This document shows positions 1-7,932 of a stretch of DNA of 17,479 bases, piece after piece. The translations under genes were made by a program, and so were the position numbers. The notes under the pieces were generated by a model. It saw only the letters and a program-made list of their open reading frames with translations, ran no database searches and was not told the origin of the DNA. The stretch is taken from NCBI GenBank assembly GCA_024636225.1, contig JAGXHN010000041.1, forward strand, positions 1 to 17,479, given 5' to 3'. Position 1 is the first letter of the stretch; each line of letters begins with the position of its first letter. Source of the DNA: Desulfuromonadaceae bacterium. Lineage in GTDB: Bacteria; Desulfobacterota; Desulfuromonadia; Desulfuromonadales; UBA2294.

Positions 1-3000
1 GACCGGCAGAGTCCCACCCTTAGCCAAGTGTGTCTTGAGCGAATAATCGCTCCAGTAAACGAGGTAAGTGATCGGTAGGGCATGGTCGCGCGCCGCATCC
101 CAGAAAAGATTGACCGCGTCGCCACTATCGTGACTCATTGATTGATTGATACCCCAGAAAACCGGGAACACATCATCGGTATGTGCCGCAACAGATACTG
201 AGGTTGCGCCAACAACTGACCGGAGACCGTCAGAGACGAAGGTATCGTAGATATCGTCATGATTATCATCTTTATACGTCGGCTGATCCTTGGTCACTAC
301 GGCAAACCAATAAGGTATTCCCGGTGTCAGACCATCAACCACCATAATCTGTGCCTCGCCCTGCCGCAAAACTGTCGCAGCTCCACCAGCGCGGGTCGCA
401 GATCCAAGATTTGCATCAGTGATCTGGCCCGTAGCACTGTAATAGACTTCGTACTCGTACGCAGTCCCACTGAAATCACCATTGTCGCCAGGTGCAGTCC
501 AATGAAGCTGAACGGTACCCGGCGCGTCCTGCTCATAAATATCATGAACGGCGGCATCCTGATTATGAGTATAAGCGGTAAGGTCAGCGATCTGCCCCGG
601 GGGTTGTTCATCACCATACCACTGTGGGGTAAACGGCGCGTTACTGTGGCAGGCAACATTAGAGCATACACCGTGACGTACGGCGGAATTGGCCTTATAG
701 GCGTCGATGTATTGCCAATATTCGCCTTCGTGGTCAAGCGGATAGCGTGGATCAAGACCCGGATTCAACGGATTGGGTTCGAGTTGATAGGCGAAGCCGG
801 TGGTCCCGTCCGTATCGATATCAAACCAGGGGTCACCACCGAAGCTTGGATCACCAGAGATGTATACACCTTTTTTATCTGCCCCCGGGAAGATATATCC
901 ACCGAAGACATCGGTCACAATGGCGCCCGTCTCAGGAGTATTCGCACGGTGGTACAAGGATTCCCAGACGCCACGAGAAACATTCCAGACCATCGGGTGA
1001 CAGAAATTACAGGTCATGTTGCGATCATCCTGGGTTGCATCAACTCGGCCATCACCATCAGCATCGATACGTGAACCCGGGGAAGCCAAGTTGGCCTGTG
1101 CAGCCAGGAGTTCACCGATAGTCGTGCCGTGTTCAAAGTGAGCACCTTCACGATTGGGATAGAAAATCGGATCTGTTGAATCAAGGTTCGGCCACCAGTT
1201 ATTGGTAGTATCACCATGACAACCATTCGCTCCAGAGAAGCAAGTATATTCAGGGTTACGGTCGGTTGGGATTATCTCAACCTTGGCCCAGGAGGGGAAA
1301 GCTGCTGAGTATTCAAAGGTGTTGGCATTGAATCCATCGCGTGTAACAGCATTCGCTTCGTGACAATCTGCGCAATAGACTCCGAGGCGTGAAGCACCCG
1401 TCTCATCATCATCGTAAGGCGTATATTCATCAGGTGCGGTTTGGTCATCAGTCAAGGTGATCAAACCGTTTTCGTGACGTGCAGCTCCTGCGCCAGGGGT
1501 CATGTGGTCCGGGTAGAGATGGCAGTCGACACAGGCTGCGCCGGGATTGATACTCGGATTCTGACTGTTGTGACTCGCTCCCGAAGACGCGTTGTCAGCT
1601 TCCATGTTGAAGTGAGTAGTCCCTTCAGCCCATGCCGTAGCAAATTCACCATGACAGACTCGGCAGCGAGCTGGCAGCGTATTCTGGATCGTTGTTGTAA
1701 TCGCAGCACTGGTTGAGGTATCGAAAGCGGTACCGTCGAAAGCATCGTCACTCCAGAAACGATACCAGCTCTTGTTGTCGGAGTGACAAGACGCGGCACA
1801 CGTATCGTCTGTGATGTCGGCTAAATTGTTCAGCTTGATATCGATACTGGCCGTCGCCTGAAAACTGTACGTTGCAGTGTCAGGTGTGTCTGCGATGTTA
1901 TTGAAGTGCTTGTCTGATGGTGTTGTCTGATGACAACTCTGGCAGGCACCGCTTCCGCCGAAGTTGCCGTCATGCAGAACGGCTCCATTGGGCGACGCAT
2001 TATAGTGAAGTCCGCTGGTCGGATCGAGTAGCGCTTCTGCGTTGCTACTGTCTTCTGTGTGACACATTAAACAACTCGAACTGCTACCTCCGTACCAGCT
2101 GTTTGCATTCGACAGATTTTTTCCGTTATGACAATCGACATTACTGCAAGTCGCGGTTCCTGCTGAATAAGCCCCAACGGTATTGCCATCAACCAGTGCA
2201 TCCATCCGCAGAAAACGCGTTACCTCCGCATCATCTCCGGTCATATGATCGCTATCACTTCCAGGATTCTCGTGACAGTAATTACAAAGCTGCAGCTGTT
2301 TGTTGACCGAGTCAGGATCGTCGAGTAATTCCTGAACTGTCAGGTTCAAAACCTTATCTGCAAGGCGGGATATATGTATCAGATGCTCACCGGAATCATC
2401 TGCACTATACACCCTATCGGAAACTTCGATAGCGCTACCGGGCCAAAAATTGTTTGCCGTCAGACCGGGCAATTTGCCGCCATGACAACTCGAACAATCA
2501 ACCGATGGAGCAAAGGCGTTCTGGTGCTTATGACAAGTGGTACAGTCTTTGGTGCTTTGATGGTCTGCTGTGTCTGGTGTGGTCAGCTCATCATGGCGGT
2601 GATGTGCTGTCGAAGTGTGGCATGCTTCACAGATTCGATTTGAGGTGGTGTGATTGGTTGAATCGTCTAATGCGTACTGCGCTGACCCGTCAATAGTGGT
2701 TTGAAAATCGATGGTATCCGCGTGTGATTTTACCGGTACTGCCGGCAGAGCGGTATCCGACCAGTCCTTACGAATACGCTTGATATTACCGCTGCCTCTC
2801 TCATGACAAGTTTTACAGGTAAACTCACCATATTGACCCTCTGTTGTTCCCCACCCTGACGGCCACTTGCTAACCCCGGAACCGGTAGAAACCGCATTAT
2901 GAATCAGTGGATTGTAAGGTCGTTTTCCGGTGAATGTTTTCACTATAGATACTGGATTATTATCCGGATCTGTGAGGGTCACACGAATCTGGTATATCTC

Positions 3001-3339
3001 ATGATTATCGAGAGGGGTAATTGTATAGCTATAAGGAGACAAGGGATGAAGGGAAGAACTATGAGACCCAAGAGTAAAATCTTTTCCGTCAAGTCCCCAT
3101 TCTATATCGATCCTGTTATCAGTATCATCATCGTCAGAGTAGAAAACCGTCACATTAATTTCAGGTACACCACCCAATGTTGCTGAACCAGGGGCCACTC
3201 TTACAGAAGTAGCCTCAGTCGTAACAGCAGCCGTTGCATTGGAATAAAAAAATCCAGAACAAAGCAGAGAGAGGGCTAAGACACATATCAATATTCGAAC
3301 ATTAAATGGATACCGTTTTAAATAAAACCCTGAATACAT
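1..3339 (-). CDS. Secreted multiheme c-type cytochrome with fibronectin type III-like domains (C-terminus beyond window)
   Basis: The frame is open from ATG at 3339 to the left edge: 1113 codons without a stop. A GGGAGG ribosome site precedes the start. Residues 1-38 form a signal peptide (basic start, hydrophobic core about 16-31, Ala-rich cleavage near 36-38). Residues about 40-150 look like a beta-sandwich domain. Heme-type motifs start at C175, C237, C266, C282, C352, C398, C423, C466, C514, C559, C603, C656, C700, C777 and C892. Eleven are CxxCH; C398 (CSNVDCH) and C892 (CSNVACH) are CX4CH, C514 (CAASCH) is CX3CH and C700 (CFSGANGCH) is CX6CH. A calcium-loop-like DADGDGRVDA precedes C777. 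From about residue 915 a fibronectin III-like domain follows, and a second begins at the edge. The likely role is extracellular or outer-surface electron transfer, inferred from family resemblance to large Geobacter/Desulfuromonas cytochromes. Partner and exact function are unknown. Confidence 0.93.
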   Translation of the reverse strand, partial: MYSGFYLKRYPFNVRILICVLALSLLCSGFFYSNATAAVTTEATSVRVAPGSATLGGVPEINVTVFYSDDDDTDNRIDIEWGLDGKDFTLGSHSSSLHPLSPYSYTITPLDNHEIYQIRVTLTDPDNNPVSIVKTFTGKRPYNPLIHNAVSTGSGVSKWPSGWGTTEGQYGEFTCKTCHERGSGNIKRIRKDWSDTALPAVPVKSHADTIDFQTTIDGSAQYALDDSTNHTTSNRICEACHTSTAHHRHDELTTPDTADHQSTKDCTTCHKHQNAFAPSVDCSSCHGGKLPGLTANNFWPGSAIEVSDRVYSADDSGEHLIHISRLADKVLNLTVQELLDDPDSVNKQLQLCNYCHENPGSDSDHMTGDDAEVTRFLRMDALVDGNTVGAYSAGTATCSNVDCHNGKNLSNANSWYGGSSSSCLMCHTEDSSNAEALLDPTSGLHYNASPNGAVLHDGNFGGSGACQSCHQTTPSDKHFNNIADTPDTATYSFQATASIDIKLNNLADITDDTCAASCHSDNKSWYRFWSDDAFDGTAFDTSTSAAITTTIQNTLPARCRVCHGEFATAWAEGTTHFNMEADNASSGASHNSQNPSINPGAACVDCHLYPDHMTPGAGAARHENGLITLTDDQTAPDEYTPYDDDETGASRLGVYCADCHEANAVTRDGFNANTFEYSAAFPSWAKVEIIPTDRNPEYTCFSGANGCHGDTTNNWWPNLDSTDPIFYPNREGAHFEHGTTIGELLAAQANLASPGSRIDADGDGRVDATQDDRNMTCNFCHPMVWNVSRGVWESLYHRANTPETGAIVTDVFGGYIFPGADKKGVYISGDPSFGGDPWFDIDTDGTTGFAYQLEPNPLNPGLDPRYPLDHEGEYWQYIDAYKANSAVRHGVCSNVACHSNAPFTPQWYGDEQPPGQIADLTAYTHNQDAAVHDIYEQDAPGTVQLHWTAPGDNGDFSGTAYEYEVYYSATGQITDANLGSATRAGGAATVLRQGEAQIMVVDGLTPGIPYWFAVVTKDQPTYKDDNHDDIYDTFVSDGLRSVVGATSVSVAAHTDDVFPVFWGINQSMSHDSGDAVNLFWDAARDHALPITYLVYWSDYSLKTHLAKGGTLPV

Positions 3340-3761
3340 TTATGACCTCCCTGGGCAAAACTTTTTCAAAACTTCCACAACTAAACCCACATAAACAACG
3401 CGGATTAATTATTTTTCAATCCAGCATGAGTCAACGAACTTTGCAAAATCCAAGCCACCATTAAATAAGACCAATAAACGATAATTAATTAAATATATTT
3501 AAAATTTTAAGTTATTTAACGGGAAACATCAAAGCCATTTCCCTTAACAGTTTTGATATAGAAGTTTTGAGTATGACGTTGGAAAAATGATAAAAGTCGA
3601 AAAAGATTAATTTGTGAAGAGAATCAATATGTCAGCATAGAAGGCAGACTTAGGAAACCGCGCGAAAATATCACAGGTGAAGCTTTTCTTTTTCGGTGTT
3701 TTGTAGAAGAGTGTGCTAGGTTTATCCGCTCTGACAGAGTTGATATAAGGAAGCTTACCGT
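3340..3761. other. Divergent AT-rich intergenic region, no gene seen
   Basis: This 422-bp region lies between the start codons of the divergent cytochrome and pabB genes. The part from about 3400 to 3530 is very AT-rich, as expected of promoter DNA. On the plus strand a weak TTGAGT (3567-3572) / TAAAAG (3591-3596) pair with an 18-base spacer could serve pabB. An AAGGA ribosome site at 3747-3751 precedes its ATG. I saw no RNA gene, riboswitch or convincing small reading frame. Confidence 0.6.
3408..3434 (-). promoter_or_regulatory. Possible sigma70-type promoter of the cytochrome gene
   Basis: On the minus strand TTGACT (3434-3429) is followed after 15 bases by AATAAT (3413-3408). This would start transcription near 3401 and give a leader of about 60 nt. 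The -35 match is good, but the spacer is shorter than the usual 17, so this is a weak prediction. Confidence 0.3.
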
Positions 3762-5495
3762 ATGCTACCGACCGCCTTTTTCTACGACCCAGCAACACAA
3801 ATCTGGCTGCAATTCGACAAACCGTTAAAGACTTTTACGACTGCGTCATTGTCCGAAGTCCCGGTTCTGCTGGCTGAAATCGAATTAGAGGTTGAACAGC
3901 AGACGCTGCATGCGATCGGATTTGTCAGTTATGAAGCGAGCCCGGCCTTTGAACCGACAGCCGAAACGCTGCCGGCGGGTGCGTTTCCATTACTCTGGTT
4001 CGGCCTGTTCGATGCACCCAGACAGGTCCCCTCTCCCGTTACCGAGGCGAACCGAGTCAGTATCGACTGGAGACCGGCCCTGGATGAAAGCGGTTTCTGC
4101 CGTGCGGTGGAGCAGATCAAGACAGCGATTGCCGCTGGCGAAACCTATCAGGTCAACTTCACCTTCCCGCTGACTGCGTCAAATCCTGGCGATCCCTGGC
4201 CGCTCTTCTGCCGTCTGATGCAGAATCAGCCGGACAGCTACGGGGCCTGGATCGAAACCGGCCGCTATGTTATCGCTTCTGCGTCACCGGAGATTTTTTT
4301 CGAGCGACGTGGCGCAAAGCTCCTCGCAAAACCGATGAAGGGGACCACCAGCCGTGGACTGACACTGGCCGATGATCAGACTAAAGCCGATTTGTTGCAG
4401 GTTTCAGTCAAGGAGCGGGCCGAGAACATCATGGTGCTCGATATGATCCGCAACGATCTGGCGCGGCTCTCCGGCGGGGCGGTAGAGGTGGAGGCGTTGT
4501 GCGTGATCGAAAAACATCCGACCGTCTGGCAGATGACCTCTACCGCGTCAACCGTCACCGACGCATCACTACTCGAAATTTTCACCGCCCTCTTCCCCTG
4601 CGCATCAATCACCGGTGCACCGAAACTGCGAACCATGCATCATATCGCCGCTCTCGAAACAACACCGCGACAGATCTACACCGGCGTTATCGGACATATC
4701 GCCCCGAACCGCCAAACCCGCTTCAGCGTCGCTATCCGTACCGCCCTGATCGACCGCGAAACAAAAACCGCCACCTACGGCATCGGTGCCGGCATCACCT
4801 GGGATTCTGACCCGGTGACCGAGTACCGCGAATGCCTCTCCAAAGCGCAGATCCTGCACCAGCCCCGCCCGCCGTTTGCACTGCTCGAATCACTGCTCTG
4901 GGAACCGGATTCCGGCTACTTTCTTCTTGATGAACATCTGCAACGGCTGCAAAGTTCCGCCAGATATTTCGGCTACTCATTCGACCAGAAACAGGTAATC
5001 GACAAACTGCAGCAACTGACAGCCGACCTTTCCCGTGCCCCACACAAGGTCCGACTACTGCTCAATCAGTCTGGAATGAGCAATGTCGGAGCTGCACCGA
5101 TTACGTCGACACAGAAATCCGCCCCCCTGCGCGTCTGTCTGGCGAAAACTTCGGTCGCAAGGTCAGATCCGTTCCTCTATCACAAAACAACCAACCGCAC
5201 CGTCTACGAGACGGCACACCAGGGAGCGGACGATTGCGACGAGGTGCTGCTTTATAATGACAAGGGAGAAGTGACCGAAGCATGCAATGCCAACCTCGTG
5301 GCCAGACTCGATGGCGAACTGGTCACCCCGCCGATATGCTGCGGTCTGCTCGCCGGAACGTTGCGAAGCCATCTGCTCGCAACCGGTGAGATCCGTGAAC
5401 AGATCATTCATCTCGATGACCTTTCCCGCTGCACTGAGCTCTACCTGATCAACTCGGTCCGGCGCTGGCGACGAATGGAACTGGTTGGTTTTTGA
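3762..5495 (+). CDS. pabB: Aminodeoxychorismate synthase component I fused to a 4-amino-4-deoxychorismate lyase-like domain
   Basis: This 577-residue protein acts in p-aminobenzoate and folate synthesis. The N-terminal two thirds (about 1-365) is a chorismate-binding enzyme: GETYQVNFTFPL (126-137), PMKGT (191-195, with K193 at the lysine position conserved in PabB), ERAENIMVLDMIRNDL (218-233) and SITGAPK (282-288). This half converts chorismate plus ammonia to aminodeoxychorismate; the amidotransferase subunit PabA is not in the window. The C-terminal part (about 370-577) resembles class IV PLP aminotransferases of the PabC type, with YHKTTNRTVYE (K475 as candidate PLP lysine), EVLLYNDKGEVTEACNANL and a CGLLAGTLR segment. 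Such PabB-PabC fusions are known, so this protein may carry out two successive steps. It is monocistronic in the window. I kept the ATG at 3762 because AAGGA lies 10 bases upstream. Confidence 0.93.
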   Translation: MLPTAFFYDPATQIWLQFDKPLKTFTTASLSEVPVLLAEIELEVEQQTLHAIGFVSYEASPAFEPTAETLPAGAFPLLWFGLFDAPRQVPSPVTEANRVSIDWRPALDESGFCRAVEQIKTAIAAGETYQVNFTFPLTASNPGDPWPLFCRLMQNQPDSYGAWIETGRYVIASASPEIFFERRGAKLLAKPMKGTTSRGLTLADDQTKADLLQVSVKERAENIMVLDMIRNDLARLSGGAVEVEALCVIEKHPTVWQMTSTASTVTDASLLEIFTALFPCASITGAPKLRTMHHIAALETTPRQIYTGVIGHIAPNRQTRFSVAIRTALIDRETKTATYGIGAGITWDSDPVTEYRECLSKAQILHQPRPPFALLESLLWEPDSGYFLLDEHLQRLQSSARYFGYSFDQKQVIDKLQQLTADLSRAPHKVRLLLNQSGMSNVGAAPITSTQKSAPLRVCLAKTSVARSDPFLYHKTTNRTVYETAHQGADDCDEVLLYNDKGEVTEACNANLVARLDGELVTPPICCGLLAGTLRSHLLATGEIREQIIHLDDLSRCTELYLINSVRRWRRMELVGF

Positions 5496-5575
5496 GAGAA
5501 AAAGCAAAAAGCGTCTCACGCGAATCCGCAATAAAAATCAAGGGTAACAAAAATGGACGATAGAGAGTTCATCTC

Positions 5576-5661
5576 TGTCATTCCCGAGCGTTTTTGATCG
5601 GGAATCCAGATCTTAAAGATTGAAAAGCTGGATCCTTTGATAGAGTCATTCGAGTATGACA
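5576..5661. repeat. Palindromic interspersed repeat, copy 1
   Basis: This 86-bp element begins TGTCAT and ends ATGACA, a terminal inverted repeat. Inside is ATTCCCGA...TCGGGAAT, an 8-bp hairpin with a T-rich loop, followed by CCAG...CTGG and gatagagtcatt. Copy 2 lies 156 bp further on with roughly ten differences. The ATTCCC/GGGAAT core resembles short palindromic repeats found in many proteobacteria. No coding content is present. Confidence 0.8.
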
Positions 5662-5731
5662 GTTCAAAGGCAAGGCGTCTCTCGCAGAGTCGCGAAAAAC
5701 ACAAGGAGGGTCAAAAGGCAACGACTGTTTC

Positions 5732-5817
5732 TGTCATTCCCGAAACGATTTTGATCGGGAATCCAGTCTTTAAAGATTGAAAAGATGGATCCTTGATAGA
5801 GTCATTCGGGGATGACA
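5732..5817. repeat. Palindromic interspersed repeat, copy 2
   Basis: This copy has the same 86-bp length and TGTCAT...ATGACA ends as copy 1, and an intact ATTCCCGA/TCGGGAAT hairpin. The hairpin stem is conserved while the loop differs (aacgatttTGA-type against gcgttttTGA-type), suggesting that structure rather than loop sequence is maintained. The middle segment taaagattgaaaag is shared exactly. Confidence 0.8.
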
Positions 5818-5841
5818 ACCCTTTTTTATGCAGATTTTGAC

Positions 5842-6083
5842 TTAAGTTACAATAGGTGTCAGTGGTCTAATGATACCGGACACCAACTTAGGATGGTAGA
5901 GTATAAGAGCGAATTCAAGACTGTATTTTTGATGAAGGACTGAAGCGAGTGATAGAGCTTCTTGTTTGTTGTCTTGAGAGACTTGGCAAAATCTGTTCTG
6001 TTCCAGTAGTAAGTTCTGAGGTCTACTGGAATCCATTGGCGGTAGTAATAGTGGTCATTACGAATGAATAGCTTTTTTGACAT
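5842..6083 (-). pseudogene. Remnant of a phage/island tyrosine-recombinase (integrase) N-terminus
   Basis: Reading from ATG at 6083, the first frame gives MSKKLFIRNDHYYYRQ, then IPVDLRTYYW and FAKSLKTTNK. This resembles the N-terminal domain (DUF6538-like: basic start, YYxR, IPxDLR, KSLKT) of tyrosine-type site-specific recombinases. The similarity then continues in another frame as QEALSLASVLHQKYSLEFAL, so a frameshift lies around 5958-5975. The second frame stops at 5842. No core-binding or catalytic domain with the R-H-R-Y residues remains, so the gene is dead. It sits just downstream of tRNA-Leu in the same orientation, the usual place for an integrase of a tRNA-targeted element. The family call rests on the N-terminal pattern alone. 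Confidence 0.65.
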
Positions 6084-6141
6084 AAAAAAACCCACTTCCT
6101 CCACAGCAAAACTGTGACAAAAATAGGTTCTTTCTAACCAA

Positions 6142-6161
6142 CATCATCTAACTAGATGATG
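6142..6161. repeat. 20-bp perfect inverted repeat beside the tRNA-Leu 3' end
   Basis: CATCATCTA and TAGATGATG are perfect 9-base arms around AC, 12 bases beyond the encoded CCA end of tRNA-Leu. On the tRNA strand the hairpin is not followed by a T run, so it is a poor intrinsic terminator. It could aid 3' processing or be a leftover of the element that carried the integrase. Confidence 0.55.
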
Positions 6162-6172
6162 ATATTAATACT

Positions 6173-6259
6173 TGGTGCCGAAGGGGAGACTCGAACTCCC
6201 ATGCCCTTACGAGCACATGAACCTGAATCATGCGTGTCTACCAATTCCACCACTTCGGC
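6173..6259 (-). tRNA. tRNA-Leu (anticodon CAG)
   Basis: On the minus strand the acceptor GCCGAAG (from 6259) pairs with CUUCGGC, followed by A and an encoded CCA ending at 6173. The anticodon stem CAUGA/UCAUG encloses loop UUCAGGU, giving anticodon CAG for CUG codons. A long variable arm (gcucguaagggc) and a GUUCGAGUC T-loop are present, as in class II tRNA-Leu. Total length is 87 nt with CCA. It probably served as the attachment site for the element whose integrase remnant lies downstream. Confidence 0.97.
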
Positions 6260-6546
6260 AAAAGCGAAGCAATTTATAACAAATGGAGATTGCAAAAGCA
6301 ATAGAAAAAATTCAGACTTAAGTTTGCAGCAGAAGTTCCACGGCCGTCGGCAAGATACCGGAAATAATCTGCACAGTTTTATATGATCTGCTATGCTGAC
6401 AACCTGTCAACGAGACACAACTCGATTCGGACCAGGCAACGCATTTGTTGATAAAATCGATAGACAACTGTTTTGAAATTTAATATTATTCTTTAGCTAA
6501 TAGATGATATTTAAAAATACTCAATACCGATACTATGGAGGTAATT

Positions 6547-7833
6547 ATGGCGGAAGAGATCAAACTTCATCTGGGAACCAAAGCGCTGCATGCCGGTCAG
6601 AAGCCGGACCCAACCACCAAATCGCGGGCGGTGCCGATCTACCAGACCTCATCTTACAATTTTGATTCATCAGAACATGCGGCGAATCTGTTCGGTCTTA
6701 AAGAGTTTGGCAATATCTACACTCGGATCATGAATCCGACCTCGGATGTTCTGGAACAGCGTCTGGCGGCGCTCGATGGCGGGGTCGGGGCTCTCACCTT
6801 CGCTTCCGGTTCAGCCGCTATCTCCATGGCGATCCTCAATCTGGCTCAGGCCGGGGATAACATCGTCTCATCGAGTAATCTCTATGGCGGCACTCACAAC
6901 CTGTTCCAGCACACCTTAAAACGGATGGGGATTACGGTAAAATTTGTCGATGCGAGTAACCCGGCCAACATCGCGGCGGCGATCGACGACAAGACCCGCG
7001 CGGTTTTCACGGAGACCATCGGCAATCCAAAGAATAATGTCGATGATTTTGCAGCGATTGCCAAAATTGCCCACGACAACAACCTGCCGTTTGTTGTCGA
7101 CAACACGGTTGCGACTCCGGCGCTGTTTCGCCCGATTGAGCACGGTGCCGATATTGTCTGCTACTCGCTGACCAAGTTTATCGGCGGTCACGGTACCAGT
7201 ATTGGCGGTGCGGTGGTCGATAGTGGCAAATTCGATTGGGGGAGCGGCCGCTTCGACGATTTCACCACCCCGGATCCGAGCTATCATGGCCTAGTTTACC
7301 ACGAAGCCCTCGGGGAGTTGGCCTACATCCTCAAACTTCGCCTCACGCTTTTGCGCGACATCGGGGCCTGCATCTCCCCTTTCAACTCTTTTTTGTTTCT
7401 GCAGGGGCTTGAGACGCTACATATCCGGATGCCGCGACACTGTGCCAATGCACAAAAAGTGGCCGAATTTCTCGCCGGCCACCCGGCTGTCGAGTGGGTC
7501 AACTATCCGGGGCTGAAGAATCATCCCGATTACAAAAGAGCACAAAAATATCTCCCCGACGGCCAAGGGGCGATCCTCGGTTTCGGCATTAAAGGGGGAG
7601 CGGCCGCCGGAGTGAAATTCATCGACTCGGTTCAACTCGCCAGCCATCTGGCGAATATCGGTGATGCCAAGACGCTGGTCATCCATCCGGCGACGACCAC
7701 CCATTCGCAACTCAACACACAAGAACAGGCGGCGGCCGGTGTCACCCCCGACTTCATCAGGGTATCAGTCGGTATCGAGGATGTCCGCGACATCATCGCC
7801 GATCTCGATCAGGCGCTGCGCGCCAGCCAGTAA
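6547..7833 (+). CDS. metY: O-acetylhomoserine sulfhydrylase (aminocarboxypropyltransferase)
   Basis: This 428-residue PLP enzyme of the Cys/Met metabolism family replaces the acetyl group of O-acetyl-L-homoserine with sulfide to give homocysteine in direct-sulfhydrylation methionine synthesis. The start is the ATG at 6547 ([10 protein letters not shown]), because GGAGG lies at 6537-6541; the in-frame ATG at 6535 would place that site inside the gene. Visible motifs are YTRIMNPT (58-65), the ASGSAAI phosphate loop (86-92), VVDNTVATP (183-191) and [10 protein letters not shown] (207-216) with K210 as the PLP Schiff-base lysine. The segment around [12 protein letters not shown] and the [17 protein letters not shown] stretch favour OAH/OAS sulfhydrylase over cystathionine gamma-synthase. 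It stands alone, between tRNA-Leu and a terminator region. I found no recognisable SAM riboswitch upstream. Confidence 0.95.
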   Translation: MAEEIKLHLGTKALHAGQKPDPTTKSRAVPIYQTSSYNFDSSEHAANLFGLKEFGNIYTRIMNPTSDVLEQRLAALDGGVGALTFASGSAAISMAILNLAQAGDNIVSSSNLYGGTHNLFQHTLKRMGITVKFVDASNPANIAAAIDDKTRAVFTETIGNPKNNVDDFAAIAKIAHDNNLPFVVDNTVATPALFRPIEHGADIVCYSLTKFIGGHGTSIGGAVVDSGKFDWGSGRFDDFTTPDPSYHGLVYHEALGELAYILKLRLTLLRDIGACISPFNSFLFLQGLETLHIRMPRHCANAQKVAEFLAGHPAVEWVNYPGLKNHPDYKRAQKYLPDGQGAILGFGIKGGAAAGVKFIDSVQLASHLANIGDAKTLVIHPATTTHSQLNTQEQAAAGVTPDFIRVSVGIEDVRDIIADLDQALRASQ

Positions 7834-7847
7834 GTTTCTTGCGCAAT

Positions 7848-7880
7848 AAAAAAAGGCGGCCCCGCTTTTCGGGTTCGCCT
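7848..7880 (-). terminator. Rho-independent terminator for the PilZ gene
   Basis: On the minus strand AGGCGAACCCG pairs imperfectly with CGGGGCCGCCT around an AAAAG-type loop, and a run of seven T follows. It lies beyond the stop codon of the PilZ-domain gene and abuts the 3' end of metY. Confidence 0.7.
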
Positions 7881-7892
7881 CGCTTTAACAGC

Positions 7893-7920
7893 AAAGTCCT
7901 CACCGGCCGGTGAGGACTTT
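7893..7920. terminator. Perfect 28-bp palindrome between convergent metY and PilZ genes
   Basis: AAAGTCCTCACC and GGTGAGGACTTT form a perfect 12-bp stem around GGCC. It lies between convergent genes, only 12 bases beyond the PilZ stop and 59 beyond metY. TTTGTTATT follows on the plus strand, so it probably acts as the metY terminator and perhaps also as a first barrier on the minus strand. Confidence 0.7.
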
Positions 7921-7932
7921 GTTATTGCAGTG

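Larger units (their letters stand above)
5496..5841. other. Repeat-rich intergenic region downstream of pabB
   Basis: No gene is supported here. The region holds two copies of an 86-bp palindromic element (given separately). Each is preceded by a looser shared tract beginning gcgtctc (5511 and 5675) and running through caagg/gtcaaaa-type sequence. No separate poly-T terminator for pabB is visible; the TCCCGA/TCGGGA hairpins in the repeats may serve that role. Confidence 0.6.

Noticed and set aside
259..1074. 271-codon plus-strand reading frame opposite the cytochrome
   Set aside because: It is antisense to the heme-rich frame, shows no domain pattern, and its composition mirrors the cytochrome codons.
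5836..5849. TTGACTTAAGTTAC as a second FNR-type site
   Set aside because: Only one half-site is intact and no gene start lies nearby in a suitable position; it shares TTGACTTAAGT with the hcp site probably by chance.
6261..6546. Possible SAM or other riboswitch upstream of metY
   Set aside because: I searched the leader by eye for SAM-I/SAM-II-like conserved cores and a terminator hairpin and found none; the region is simply AT-rich near the gene.
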